Source: JACKAQ01 sp965227145 (GTDB lineage: Bacteria; Calditrichota; Calditrichia; RBG-13-44-9; J075). Taken from it: a stretch of 64,000 bases of DNA. Under the pieces are notes generated by a model. The model ran no database searches. It saw only the letters and a program-made list of their open reading frames with translations, and was not told the origin of the DNA. Each line of letters begins with the position of its first letter. Within the stretch, counting starts at the first letter, position 1. The stretch covers positions 496,001 through 560,000 of the forward strand of contig OZ245730.1 of NCBI GenBank assembly GCA_965227145.1. Direction: 5' to 3'. The position numbers were made by a program, and so were the translations under genes. Below are positions 15,360 through 23,997 of this stretch, piece after piece.

Positions 15360-16802
15360 ATGGATTTGCCGTTGCCGAAATCGTTGAGTGAGATGATTGC
15401 TGAAAACGGGCAGGCGCCCGGCATCACCCGGATTATCCGGGATCTGATCGAGTCCGATCTGGGATCCGAGGAGAAGCAAAAAGCCTTTGAGGGGATTGCC
15501 TACTATAACGGCGATCACCAGATCCGCTACAAGAAGCGCTATTATTACGATAAGCACAAGAAGCGCCAGGAGGACACGATCAAGGAGAACGCCCGCCCGG
15601 TGAATAACTTCCACGCGGATTTTGTGGACGAGAAGGTTTTCTATGTGCTGGGGCAGCATCCCGGATTTACCTCGGTGAGCGAGCAGCTCGCCGGCGATCT
15701 GGACAAGGCGCTGGACCTGAGCTTTTACGAAACGCTGCAGAACGCGGTCGAGGGCGCCTCGAACAAGGGCAGCGAGTTTATTTATGTGTATGTGGAAAAC
15801 AACGCTTTCAAATATACCGTGATGCCTTTCGAGGAGCTGATCATCATACGGGACCAGAGCATTGCCAAAAATATTACGGACGTGGTGCGCTACTACCTGG
15901 TGGAGGTGATCACCGAGGGCGACAAAAAGCTCCGCTACCGGGTGGAGTGGTATAAGCCGGAGGCGGTGACCTACTTTATGGAGCAGGCGGACGGGAAGTT
16001 TGAGCTGGACGAGAACGAGCCGGTGAATCCCAAGCCCTATTTGACGCGGGTCCGGGAGGTGGAGCGCGTGAATATTCCGGTGGACTCGGCGGCCTGGGGG
16101 GCGCCGGCGCGGCTGCCGTTTATCGAGGTGGCCAATAACCGGCGCCGGCAGACAGACCTGGAGCGGATCAAGAGCCTGCAGGATTTATACAATGTGATTG
16201 AGGCGGGCTTTTTTGACAATATCGCGGATATGCAGGAGCTGGTGACGGTGGTGAAGGACGCGGTGGGCAGCGATCCGGCGGAGGTGCTGGAAAACCTGCG
16301 GCACTACAAGCTGGTGCTGGCTGAGGAGGGCGGCGGGATTGAGGCGGTGAAGGCGGAGATTCCGGTGGAGGCGCGGGAAACGGCGCTGAAGCGGCTATAC
16401 CGGGATATCCACCACTTTGGCAAGGCGGTGCTGTTTGAGCCGGACAAGTATGCCAGCGCGCCCTCGGGCGTGGCGCTGAAGTTCCTATATTCCCGGCTGG
16501 ATATGAAGGCGGACGACGTGATCCTCTCGCTGCGGGCGGCGCTGAATGCCTTTGTGGAATTTTTTGTGATTTTCCAGAAGTGGGCGAAGGGCGTTGACTA
16601 TGGCGAAAATGCCTTTGTGGAGTGGACGTTTAACAAGTCTCAGATTTTTAACGAGGCGGAGCAGGTGGAGAGCTGCCAGAAGTCCAAGGGGATTGTGTCG
16701 GATGAAACGATTCTGGCGCACCATCCGTTTGTTTCGGATGTTCAGGAGGAGCTGAAGCGGGTGGAGACGGATCAGGATTTGAAATTGAACCTAGAAAATT
16801 AG
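15360..16802 (+). CDS. Portal protein (SPP1 gp6-like)
   Basis: This 480-residue protein follows terL and matches the SPP1-gp6-type portal: an acidic helical N-terminus, the segment GIAYYNGDHQIRYKKRYYYD, then KENARPVNNFHADFVDEKVFYVLG, typical of the family, and a long central alpha/beta wing. Portals form the dodecameric ring through which DNA enters the head and to which the terminase docks. ATG 15360 lacks a strong ribosome site, with only GGGATTG upstream. The C-terminus ends right before a terminator-like hairpin. Confidence 0.88.
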   Translation: MDLPLPKSLSEMIAENGQAPGITRIIRDLIESDLGSEEKQKAFEGIAYYNGDHQIRYKKRYYYDKHKKRQEDTIKENARPVNNFHADFVDEKVFYVLGQHPGFTSVSEQLAGDLDKALDLSFYETLQNAVEGASNKGSEFIYVYVENNAFKYTVMPFEELIIIRDQSIAKNITDVVRYYLVEVITEGDKKLRYRVEWYKPEAVTYFMEQADGKFELDENEPVNPKPYLTRVREVERVNIPVDSAAWGAPARLPFIEVANNRRRQTDLERIKSLQDLYNVIEAGFFDNIADMQELVTVVKDAVGSDPAEVLENLRHYKLVLAEEGGGIEAVKAEIPVEARETALKRLYRDIHHFGKAVLFEPDKYASAPSGVALKFLYSRLDMKADDVILSLRAALNAFVEFFVIFQKWAKGVDYGENAFVEWTFNKSQIFNEAEQVESCQKSKGIVSDETILAHHPFVSDVQEELKRVETDQDLKLNLEN

Positions 16803-16829
16803 GCTAGCCAACCTATGGTTGGCATAGCC
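16802..16829. terminator. Hairpin between portal gene and convergent moron
   Basis: GGCTA-GCCAACC and GGTTGGC-ATAGCC form a nearly perfect stem around TAT, beginning in the portal stop codon. It lies between the 3' end of the portal gene and the 3' end of the reverse-strand gene at 16869, so it may terminate transcripts from either side. Confidence 0.5.
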
Positions 16830-16868
16830 CGAATTTATTATAAATTACTTACTGGTACCGTTTTGTCA

Positions 16869-18434
16869 TCATCTTACATTTTTCACGCAGCGGATGTATA
16901 AAATATCGTTTTGAGAGGCAACAGCGGACCAGGTGCCGTTATCTCCATCAGCTATTTTTGTCATAATCGGGATTTGATTATTATTCTTTGGCCCCCACCA
17001 CCCGCTTCTTTTTCCAAGGTAATAAAATTTTCCATTCCATAGCCATCCACCGGGGCGAGCAGAAAAGCCGGTTGAATTCGTGGCTTTACCATTGTTTGGC
17101 CAGTAATCCCCTGTTTCTCTTTTTTCTCTCAATTGATAAGCCGCAAATGTTAACCCTTTAGCACCCGGTTCTATCGTTATACCATCTACTTCTTTATCAT
17201 ACCATTTACGTAAAACCAATTCCCAATCCTCTTGGCCGGGAATTCGCCATCCGTTTGGGCAGACATCGCAATCTTTGATTGTGGTCCAATTGTAGAGCGG
17301 TCCATATACAACGCTGTTGCTGCTTTTGGGCGAATTATCGTGCCAATACATGGCCGCTTTGCTGTCTTTTTCATCTAAATTCACACGCTTGATATCTTTG
17401 ATTGTTTGTGTGGAAGCATCCCACCACCGGCGTGCCCGCAGATTCTCTGCCATCCAAAATCGATTGTCAATTTTTACAACCCGATAGAACGGATACAAAT
17501 CAATTTTCGCCAAATTGTTGAGAATCCGTTCATCAAAAGATTTGATCCTGTTGGGTATGGCTGCCGTTATTTTTGTTAATGTTTCCTGTGCGAAACGATC
17601 ATTTCTATATTTAACAACGAGGTATGCGACAAAACTTTCAGCAACATCTTCCCTGCATTTAAAATCAAAAGCATACTTTGAAATGTACATGGGATCATCG
17701 TTTTGAATTTGTTGCCATTCTTCCTTACAAACTTCCCCTTCATTGTAATATAAATAATCCAAGGCAGCATGGCATGACTCGTGAATCAAGGTTTCTTCTT
17801 CAACTTTTCTTCTTTCATAGTCCCTTGAATGTTCTCCATCAACTTGTAAATCTAACCACCCGACATTCCGGTTGCGATTACCCCCCCAAGCCAAATCGCC
17901 TTTCATTAGATTAATATGGTTAACGCCTTCACGTAAAAAGGCAGGAATCCTTCCCATCATTGTTGCATATTTTATGGCAAGAGTTTTGGCATCTGCTTGA
18001 TCTGGATAATCGCTCTTTCTAATATTTATTTTTGAGGTTATATCGTCATCATATGTAATGCTGAAAACATAAGCCTCAGGGTAATCCCAAGCACCAGCGC
18101 CATTGTTAGCCTCCCTATCGTACATTTCAACCCTTGGTTCAATTGTTGGGCCGGAAATTGTTTTATAGGTGGTTAGGTCGTCTTTATTCACCAGGTCCGA
18201 ATATATAAAAGTTGTTCCATCTTCGGACATGTAATTTTGGGTTGTCTGGGCTTGCGTTTTATAAGTTGAGAGAAAAAAACAGCACGCTACCAATCCTAGT
18301 AAGATTGTATTTTTTAAGATACATATTTTACGTTTTTTTTCAGTCCTTATTAATATACCCATCCATGTGCCTTTTTTTCCCATGCCTGTTGGAATACTAT
18401 CCAACTTAATTTTTACTTGCGTAACTCGTTTCAT
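16869..18434 (-). CDS. Exported metallopeptidase-FISUMP protein (moron)
   Basis: This 521-residue protein on the strand opposite to the phage late genes starts with a long basic leader and a signal segment (TILLGLVACCFFLSTY, cleavage near TQAQ). The middle part has the zinc-protease motif HESCH in TLIHESCHAALDYLYY and a downstream glutamate in DVAESFVAYLV. Residues about 320-521 form a FISUMP (Fibrobacter succinogenes major paralogous) domain: RFWMAENLRA, GPLYNWTTIK, CPNGWRIPGQEDW. It is AT-rich, inserted between portal and minor head genes, and has its own upstream region. It looks like a lysogenic-conversion gene acquired from a Bacteroidetes-type source. ATG 18434 has an AGAAGAGG site; ATG 18362 is an alternative. 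Confidence 0.75.
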   Translation of the reverse strand: MKRVTQVKIKLDSIPTGMGKKGTWMGILIRTEKKRKICILKNTILLGLVACCFFLSTYKTQAQTTQNYMSEDGTTFIYSDLVNKDDLTTYKTISGPTIEPRVEMYDREANNGAGAWDYPEAYVFSITYDDDITSKINIRKSDYPDQADAKTLAIKYATMMGRIPAFLREGVNHINLMKGDLAWGGNRNRNVGWLDLQVDGEHSRDYERRKVEEETLIHESCHAALDYLYYNEGEVCKEEWQQIQNDDPMYISKYAFDFKCREDVAESFVAYLVVKYRNDRFAQETLTKITAAIPNRIKSFDERILNNLAKIDLYPFYRVVKIDNRFWMAENLRARRWWDASTQTIKDIKRVNLDEKDSKAAMYWHDNSPKSSNSVVYGPLYNWTTIKDCDVCPNGWRIPGQEDWELVLRKWYDKEVDGITIEPGAKGLTFAAYQLREKRETGDYWPNNGKATNSTGFSARPGGWLWNGKFYYLGKRSGWWGPKNNNQIPIMTKIADGDNGTWSAVASQNDILYIRCVKNVR

Positions 18435-18951
18435 ACATTTGCCTCTTCTCTTTAGGTTATTGTTGCCATAATCCTGATCAATGAAAGACTATGATGGGTT
18501 CATAACAGTTATTTTCAAAATGCTGTATGTGGCATGGGTAAGAGATTTTAGGTTTTTCAGAGTTTAAACGGCAGATGGATTATTAAAGCGAATATTTTCC
18601 GGTTCGTCATATAAGGCTGGTTTTCTTATAAAGGTAATTCACCAATATTTTGGAGATGCTGAACCCAGATTATCCAGGATTAAAAACTATTTCCGAGGTT
18701 TTCGCTTTTAACGAGTGCGAATTTTAGTAGAGAGGATATTGCTAAAACTAATTATACCGTAATTACGCGTTTTTGTCAAGTAGAAATCTGGCTCTGAAGG
18801 TTTTATTTTTTTTGCTAAGAAAAAGCTTGTAACAATTGGGTAATTTGAATCAGATCCAACGATATAATATTTTTTCATAATATGATTGCGACTTCATATA
18901 TCTTCAATTATACGCTTATAACTTTCTCCTGCGCTAACAAAGGAGTAAGTT
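18435..18951. other. AT-rich gap upstream of the moron, no gene seen
   Basis: About 500 bases without a convincing reading frame. The gap should hold the moron's promoter on the reverse strand and the junction back into the phage late operon. I found no clear -35/-10 pair and no flanking direct repeat. A strong AAAGGAG site at its right edge (about 18939) belongs to the minor head gene. Confidence 0.4.
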
Positions 18952-19014
18952 ATCACCAGCATAAACACCGAATTAGCTACACTTTTCAATAACGGCCGGG
19001 CGCTGACCGACCTG

Positions 19015-19893
19015 TTGCTCGCCGAATACGAGAGAACAATTGTCCAGCACTACCGGGATGCGCTGCGGGCGGTCCGTCGGGAAATTGCGGATGTTTATGC
19101 CAGGTTTGGGGATGACGTCAGCTATGCCGAGATGCAGAAGTATAAGCGGCTGGCCAGCTTGGAGCAGGCGATTGTGAAGGAGCTCCAGCGGCTGGGCGTA
19201 CAGGCGCGCTCGGCGATCCGGGCAGGCATCAAGGATGTGTATTCCGCCAGCTACTACCACTCCGCGTTTACGTTTGAAACTACCCTCCAGACAAAATTTG
19301 GCTTTGGCGCGCTGGATCCGGCGAAGATCGAGGCGGCGGTCTTTAACCCGCTGGACCGGATCAAGTGGAGCGAGCGGCTTTCCGGGCACATCACGGTTCT
19401 GAACCGGCGGATCCAGTCGGCGATTACCCAGGGGCTGATCCAGGGCTATGGGTTGGCAAGGACTGCCCGGAGCGTCCGGGAGGCTATCGAGCGGAACGCC
19501 TACGAATCGCTGCGGATTATCCGGACGGAGTCCCAGCGGGCGCAGTCCGCGGCGCGGCTGGCAGCCATCGAGAAAGTTGAGGCGGCGTCTTCTGAACTGG
19601 GCTTCAGTGTTTACCGGGTATGGCTGGCTACATTGGATCAACGAACGCGGGAATCGCACCGGCAGCTGGACGGGCAACGGGCGGACGCAGACGGGTTTTT
19701 CTACTTTGGGGATGGCGGCAGGACTCAGGCGCCGGGAATGTCTGGGATTGCCGAGGAAGATATCCACTGCCGCTGCACCGTGATCACTGAGTTCGAGGGC
19801 ATCCCGCAGCAGATGCGCCGGGATAACGAGGCAAAGGTGAATATCCCTTTTACGACTTACGAGCAGTGGTATGAAAACAGAATTAAAAAGTAA
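19015..19893 (+). CDS. Phage minor head protein (Mu gpF family)
   Basis: The C-terminal half shows the gpF/SPP1-gp7 pattern: RIIRTESQRAQSAARL, then WLATLDQRTRESHRQLDG, and PGMSGIAEEDIHCRCTV. These proteins sit inside the head near the portal. The listed TTG at 19015 is simply the first near-standard start. Coding continues upstream in frame to about 18949 (INTELATLFNNGRALTDLLL), and the only strong ribosome site (AAAGGAG near 18939) points to a start around 18952, where the codon is ATC. Either an ATG was lost or a rare start is used, so the true length is probably about 313 residues. Confidence 0.85.
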   Translation: MLAEYERTIVQHYRDALRAVRREIADVYARFGDDVSYAEMQKYKRLASLEQAIVKELQRLGVQARSAIRAGIKDVYSASYYHSAFTFETTLQTKFGFGALDPAKIEAAVFNPLDRIKWSERLSGHITVLNRRIQSAITQGLIQGYGLARTARSVREAIERNAYESLRIIRTESQRAQSAARLAAIEKVEAASSELGFSVYRVWLATLDQRTRESHRQLDGQRADADGFFYFGDGGRTQAPGMSGIAEEDIHCRCTVITEFEGIPQQMRRDNEAKVNIPFTTYEQWYENRIKK

Positions 19894-20010
19894 CCTGCTA
19901 TCAACCTTTTCGCCCTTTTGGTATTTGCGGGCGGTAAACGGCAAAGACCTGCAGATCGGGGTCGCGCCCCGGCAACAAAGCGAATGCGGGAAATTGAAGG
20001 AGAATGATCA

Positions 20011-20655
20011 ATGGATTTGAAGGAGCTACTAGGCGATCTCTTTACGGAGGAGATCAAGGCGAAAATCGGCGAAGCCCAGGTGTTTGTGTTCAAAAAGGGC
20101 GAGGACGTGAAGCTGGACGGCAAGGAGTTCATCCCGAAAAGCCGCTTCAACGAGGTCAGCGAGCAGTCGCGGGAATACAAATCCCAGCTCGACGAGCTTA
20201 CCAAAAAGCTTAAGGATCTCGAGGGCGCGGTGAAGGGTAACGACGAGCTGAAAACCCAGATCGCGGACCTGAACGCCCAGAACGAAGCCATCCGGAAGGA
20301 GTCGGAAGCCAAGGTCGAGGAGTTCCGCAAGCGCGAGGCGGTCAAGCGCGCCCTGATTCGGGACGGCGCAAAGGACGAGGACTTGCTGGCCGGCAAGCTC
20401 GATATGGCGGCGATCAAGCTGGACGGCGAAAAGCTGCTCGGCTATGCGGACCAGGTCGAGGCGCTGAAGAAATCCCATGACTGGGCTTTCGGCAAGGAGT
20501 CGGTCAACGGCGCCCCTCCGGGCGGCGGCGGAAAGCCGCCTGCAGGCGTGAAAAATCCATTCTCCAAGGAGCATTTCAATTTAACCGAGCAGATGCGCCT
20601 GCTTAAGGACGACCCAAAGCTGGCAGAGCAGCTGAGGCAGCAGGCGGGCTCATAA
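20011..20655 (+). CDS. Phage scaffolding protein (GP20-like)
   Basis: This 214-residue, highly charged, mostly helical protein sits directly before the capsid gene. FIPKSRFNEVSEQSREYKSQ is followed by a long coiled coil (KKLKDLEGAVKGNDELKTQI), the typical build of Firmicute-type GP20 scaffolds that guide prohead assembly. The C-terminus has a Gly/Pro-rich linker (PPGGGGKPP) and a small helical end that could bind the capsid protein. A GAAGGAG site precedes ATG 20011. Confidence 0.8.
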   Translation: MDLKELLGDLFTEEIKAKIGEAQVFVFKKGEDVKLDGKEFIPKSRFNEVSEQSREYKSQLDELTKKLKDLEGAVKGNDELKTQIADLNAQNEAIRKESEAKVEEFRKREAVKRALIRDGAKDEDLLAGKLDMAAIKLDGEKLLGYADQVEALKKSHDWAFGKESVNGAPPGGGGKPPAGVKNPFSKEHFNLTEQMRLLKDDPKLAEQLRQQAGS

Positions 20656-20680
20656 CCGCAACAAAAAGGAATTTTAGAAG

Positions 20681-21643
20681 ATGCCTGTAACCCAACTATC
20701 GGACGTGATCGTTCCTGAGGTGTTTGCCAAATACGTCATCGAGCGATCCGCAGAGCTGTCCGCCGTTTTCCAGTCCGGGGTGATTTCCCGGGACGGCTCT
20801 ATCGAGTCGCAGCTGGCCGGCGGCGGTCATTTCATCAATATGCCGTTCTGGAAAGATCTGGACGGCGACGACGAAGTCCTGGACGACACGCAGGACATTA
20901 CCCCGGCAAAGCACTCAACCAGCCAGGACGTGGCGGTCCGGATTGCGCGGGCGAAAGCCTGGGAGCGCACCGACCTCTCCACGGAGCTGGCAGGCTCCGA
21001 CCCGTTCAAAGCCCTGGGCGACCGGGTGGCGACCTTCTGGAACCGGAAGAAAAACATCGCCCTGATCAACACGCTGGGCGGCGTTTTTTCCGCTGCCTCG
21101 ATGGCGGGGCTGGTGCACGATATCTCCGGCGAAACCGGCGCGGCTGCCAACATCATGGGCGAAACGTTCATCGATGCGCAGCAGAAGCTTGGCGATGCCA
21201 AAGGTCGGCTCTCGGCTGTGATGATGCACTCCGCAACCGAAGCCCAGCTCGCCAAAAACGACCTCATTGAGTATGAAATGGATTCGGACGGAAAAACCCG
21301 GATTCCCTACTTCATGGGCAAGCGGGTGATCGTGGACGACAGCCTGCCGGTTTCGAGCGGCGTTTACACCACCTACCTGTTCGGCGAAGGCGCTCTTGGC
21401 TACGGCGAGGTGCCGCCTCTGGTGCCGGTCGAGTTCGACCGCGATTCGCTGGGCAACGGCGGTCAGGATATCCTGGTGACCCGGACGCACTACGTGATGC
21501 ACCCCCGCGGGATCAAGTGGGCGGTGACGACCACGCTGCCGGCAAACACGGATCTGGCGACCGGAACCAACTGGGCGCGGGTCTATGAGTTGAAAAATAT
21601 CCGGATTGTCCAGTTCAAGCATAAGCTGAACCAATCCGCATAA
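20681..21643 (+). CDS. Major capsid protein
   Basis: This 320-residue protein lies between scaffold and connector genes. Its N-terminus (TQLSDVIVPEVFAKYVIERS, FQSGVISRD, FINMPFWKDLDG) matches the gp13-like branch of HK97-fold capsid proteins, which have no cleaved N-arm. The AWERTDLSTELAGSDPF segment and the beta-rich end are also typical. An AAAAGGA site precedes ATG 20681. A strong terminator-like hairpin follows at 21672, as often seen after capsid genes. Confidence 0.88.
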   Translation: MPVTQLSDVIVPEVFAKYVIERSAELSAVFQSGVISRDGSIESQLAGGGHFINMPFWKDLDGDDEVLDDTQDITPAKHSTSQDVAVRIARAKAWERTDLSTELAGSDPFKALGDRVATFWNRKKNIALINTLGGVFSAASMAGLVHDISGETGAAANIMGETFIDAQQKLGDAKGRLSAVMMHSATEAQLAKNDLIEYEMDSDGKTRIPYFMGKRVIVDDSLPVSSGVYTTYLFGEGALGYGEVPPLVPVEFDRDSLGNGGQDILVTRTHYVMHPRGIKWAVTTTLPANTDLATGTNWARVYELKNIRIVQFKHKLNQSA

Positions 21644-21671
21644 ACCCATCAAAAGCCAGACCCTCTCACTC

Positions 21672-21713
21672 GCTGGCGGCGGGAATTTGATGTTCCTGTC
21701 GCCGGCAGTTTTT
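21672..21713 (+). terminator. Rho-independent terminator-like hairpin after the capsid gene
   Basis: A 14-bp stem with three G-T pairs (left arm from 21672, right arm ending at 21706) closes a TTTGATG loop and is followed by AG and five T. The next gene starts at 21730, so it probably acts as a partial terminator that raises capsid transcript levels relative to downstream genes. Confidence 0.7.
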
Positions 21714-21729
21714 AGCAAAGGAGAAAACT

Positions 21730-21924
21730 ATGTCCGCTACGGGGCATCGGCTACGGAAAAAGAAGGCTTTGGCGAATGCTGAGGCTGCAGAGCAGAAAAT
21801 TGATTTTAGCCAGCTCAAGGTTGACGAGCTGAAGCAACTGGCGGAGGCTGCCGGCATCGAGGGCTTCCAGTCCATGAAAAAGGCGGAGCTGGTTGCTGCG
21901 CTGGAATCCGCCAAAGGTGCATAG
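21730..21924 (+). CDS. Small Rho-N/SAP-like protein
   Basis: This 64-residue protein has a basic N-terminus (HRLRKKKALA) and a C-terminal helix-extended-loop-helix of the Rho-N/SAP kind (FSQLKVDELKQLAEAAGIEG, then KAELVAALE), a small nucleic-acid-binding fold. Similar small proteins occur between capsid and connector genes in many siphophages. An AAAGGAG site precedes the start. Function is unknown. Confidence 0.7.
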   Translation: MSATGHRLRKKKALANAEAAEQKIDFSQLKVDELKQLAEAAGIEGFQSMKKAELVAALESAKGA

Positions 21925-22503
21925 ATGTACTTTGTAACGACAGACGAGATCAAGCTGCTGCTGGGGATTACCGGCGCGGCGCAGGACGGGCTGATCGATG
22001 CGCTGATTCCGCTGGTTCAGGAGTCGGTGCTGGCGTTGACCCATAACCCGTTTACCCGCCCGGAAGTTTGCCTGGCTGGCGGCGCGCTGACGTTTGCTGC
22101 CGGCGAACCGGCGACCATCAGCGATGGCGGCGAGGGCTTTGTCGATGCCGGGTTTGTTACCGGGATGGCGGTATGCGTGGAGGGCTCGTTTTTCAACGAC
22201 GGGTATTACCGGTTGGCAGATGTTTCCGCGGGCGCGCTGACGCTTGCCGAAGGCGAAGCCCTGGTCAACGAAAGCCCCTCAAGCCTTCGCTCAGTGAGCG
22301 TTTTCATGGCGCAGATCCCCAACGCGGTGAAGCTGGTTTGCGCCCGGATGATCGGGCACGACCTGCAGCAGCGCTCCGGCGTGGCTGCGGAAAAGATCGG
22401 GAATTACTCGGTCACTTACGAGGCGGCGGGAAAGGCTGCCGGGTATCCGGAGAGCATTACCGGCGCGCTGAAGCCATTCAAGAAACTGAAATTTGGAGAT
22501 TGA
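21925..22503 (+). CDS. Head-tail connector protein (gp6-like)
   Basis: This 192-residue protein starts right after the previous stop. The N-terminus (TTDEIKLLLGITGAAQDGLIDALIPLVQES) and the C-terminal helical part (VKLVCARMIGHDLQQR) match the gp6/gp15-like connector fold that stacks below the portal. In between is an insert rich in Gly and Ala (about residues 45-120) that looks like an inserted beta domain, which makes it longer than the roughly 100-residue standard connector. Only weak ribosome site; translation may be coupled. Confidence 0.75.
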   Translation: MYFVTTDEIKLLLGITGAAQDGLIDALIPLVQESVLALTHNPFTRPEVCLAGGALTFAAGEPATISDGGEGFVDAGFVTGMAVCVEGSFFNDGYYRLADVSAGALTLAEGEALVNESPSSLRSVSVFMAQIPNAVKLVCARMIGHDLQQRSGVAAEKIGNYSVTYEAAGKAAGYPESITGALKPFKKLKFGD

Positions 22504-22504
22504 T

Positions 22505-22999
22505 ATGAATCGATTTGGAAGTTTTGCTTTGCTCATTTTGCTGCTGTTGGCGATGGTGATCCCGGCGCCGGCAGCTTCGCAATCTCTGCGGGTGGTGGAC
22601 ACCCATGATCTTTTTGGGGTGGATAGCCTGGTTCCGGGCGCGGCTCAAAAAACCTGGCTTTCCCGCATCCGCTATCTGGACGACGGAAAAACGGGAGATA
22701 TCCGGGTGACCTGGCAGAAGATCAACGGGAGCTTTCCGCCGTATGCCAACGTGGCGTATTTGTCGTTTGGATACCAGATTGCGACCTTTCCGGATTCTTT
22801 AGCGTCCTGGCGGTGGATTGAGCTTGATACGGTTTTGCACGGGACCGGGAGCGCATCCTTTACTTTTCAAATGAACGCTTTTGAGGAGCTGATCGCGCCG
22901 GTTTTGGCGTACCAGATCAAGGTTTATCAGGGCGACGGGCAGGGTGATAATGTTTACTATGTGACTGTGTTTGAATATGCGGATCGGCGCCGGCGGTGA
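22505..22999 (+). CDS. Protein with Sec signal peptide inside the connector genes
   Basis: This 164-residue protein begins with an obvious Sec signal (FALLILLLLAMVIPAPAA, cleavage near AASQS), followed by a beta-rich domain. I recognise no family. A cleavable signal is unusual between a head-tail connector and a head closure protein, whose products assemble in the cytoplasm. It could be a periplasmic or surface protein expressed late, such as a superinfection-exclusion factor, or a virion protein with a membrane-active end. ATG 22505 was preferred to TTG 22493, which would overlap the previous gene. The stop overlaps the next GTG. Confidence 0.7.
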   Translation: MNRFGSFALLILLLLAMVIPAPAASQSLRVVDTHDLFGVDSLVPGAAQKTWLSRIRYLDDGKTGDIRVTWQKINGSFPPYANVAYLSFGYQIATFPDSLASWRWIELDTVLHGTGSASFTFQMNAFEELIAPVLAYQIKVYQGDGQGDNVYYVTVFEYADRRRR

Positions 23000-23322
23000 T
23001 TGACCGTTATTACATCGACGCCTTTGAGGTGCTCAGGAATACCGAAACGCCGGATACCGGCGGCGCGGTTGTTGAAAGCGAGGTCGTTCACAGCGCCGGC
23101 AACAAGGGCTGCATCGAGGCGCTTACCGGAAACGAGAATATCATCAACGACCAAAAGCAGCTGCGGGCAACCTACCGGCTTTACTGCAGCCTGGAAACGG
23201 ATCTGAGGATCACCGACAAGGTCCGCTCCAGCGGCGTTACCTACGAAATTGTTTTTATTCAGGATCACCGCTTTGGAATCAATAACCATAAGGAAGTATA
23301 TCTGGGAGTGCCGGCGCAATGA
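22996..23322 (+). CDS. Head closure / head-tail joining protein
   Basis: This 108-residue, beta-rich protein occupies the position of SPP1 gp16/lambda gpFII-type head closure proteins. The pattern FEVLRNTETPDTGGAVVE and the ending TYEIVFIQDH resemble the family. The GTG start overlaps the previous stop (GTGA) and the stop overlaps the next ATG (ATGA). It would plug the portal after packaging. The call rests on position and weak similarity. Confidence 0.65.
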   Translation: MIDRYYIDAFEVLRNTETPDTGGAVVESEVVHSAGNKGCIEALTGNENIINDQKQLRATYRLYCSLETDLRITDKVRSSGVTYEIVFIQDHRFGINNHKEVYLGVPAQ

Positions 23323-23624
23323 CGGAATGGAACGATAAGGCAGCGGTTCAGGCGATCCAGGAGCGCATCAAAAAGCGCATGGTGCTGGTCGGCGAGTTTG
23401 TGCGGTCGGCAGCCGCGGCGAATGCGCCGGTGGATACCGGAAACCTCCGCTCGTCAATTATCGCCACTCCTGTTTCGTGGGACACGGTCCGGATCGGAAC
23501 CAACGTGGAATATGCTATCTGGCAGGAGTTCGGGACCCGCTTCATGTCCGGGAAGCCCTACCTTCGCCCGGCAATCTACGAAAACAAGGACCAGATCAAG
23601 CGGATTTTGGGCGATGCAGAATGA
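23319..23624 (+). CDS. HK97 gp10-family head-tail protein
   Basis: This 101-residue protein shows the gp10 family signature: AAANAPVDTGNLRSSI, then VRIGTNVEYAIWQEFGTRFMSGKPYLRPA. Family members act at the head-tail interface or as tail completion proteins. It is coupled to both neighbours by overlaps. Identification is good. Confidence 0.88.
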   Translation: MTEWNDKAAVQAIQERIKKRMVLVGEFVRSAAAANAPVDTGNLRSSIIATPVSWDTVRIGTNVEYAIWQEFGTRFMSGKPYLRPAIYENKDQIKRILGDAE

Positions 23625-23985
23625 GGTAAGGACAGCCATTTACAACGCCATGGCCGAGGTGTTTACGCCGGTCTTTTTTGCGTTGGCAAAGCAAACGGAA
23701 TCGCTGCCCTATTGCATCCTTTCCTTTGTGGCGATGCCCACCAGCCGCGACACCGGTAAGCAGTATCATGAGATATATTACCAATATATCATCTACGGAA
23801 AATCCCTCGCCGGCATCGAGGCGGATAAGGTAACGCTCGACGCGGCGCTTAAGGAAAAGGGCAGCTACAATCTCAATAATTACTCGATAGCAGGACTACA
23901 CCAAACCATGCACATCCGCCCCGCCATTGTTGAAAATGTTTGGCAGGTCGGCAGTGCCTTTAAACTGGAAATCGAACCGATTTAA
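23614..23985 (+). CDS. Tail completion / neck protein
   Basis: This 123-residue protein starts inside the end of the gp10-like gene (ATG 23614). The pattern LPYCILSFVAMPTSRDTGKQYHEIYYQYIIYG and a C-terminal RPAIVENVWQVGSAFKLEI fit the SPP1 gp17/lambda gpU-like tail terminator group. It should cap the tail tube where it meets the head. Position before the major tail protein supports the call. Confidence 0.7.
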   Translation: MQNEVRTAIYNAMAEVFTPVFFALAKQTESLPYCILSFVAMPTSRDTGKQYHEIYYQYIIYGKSLAGIEADKVTLDAALKEKGSYNLNNYSIAGLHQTMHIRPAIVENVWQVGSAFKLEIEPI

Positions 23986-23997
23986 GGAGCTTATTTT

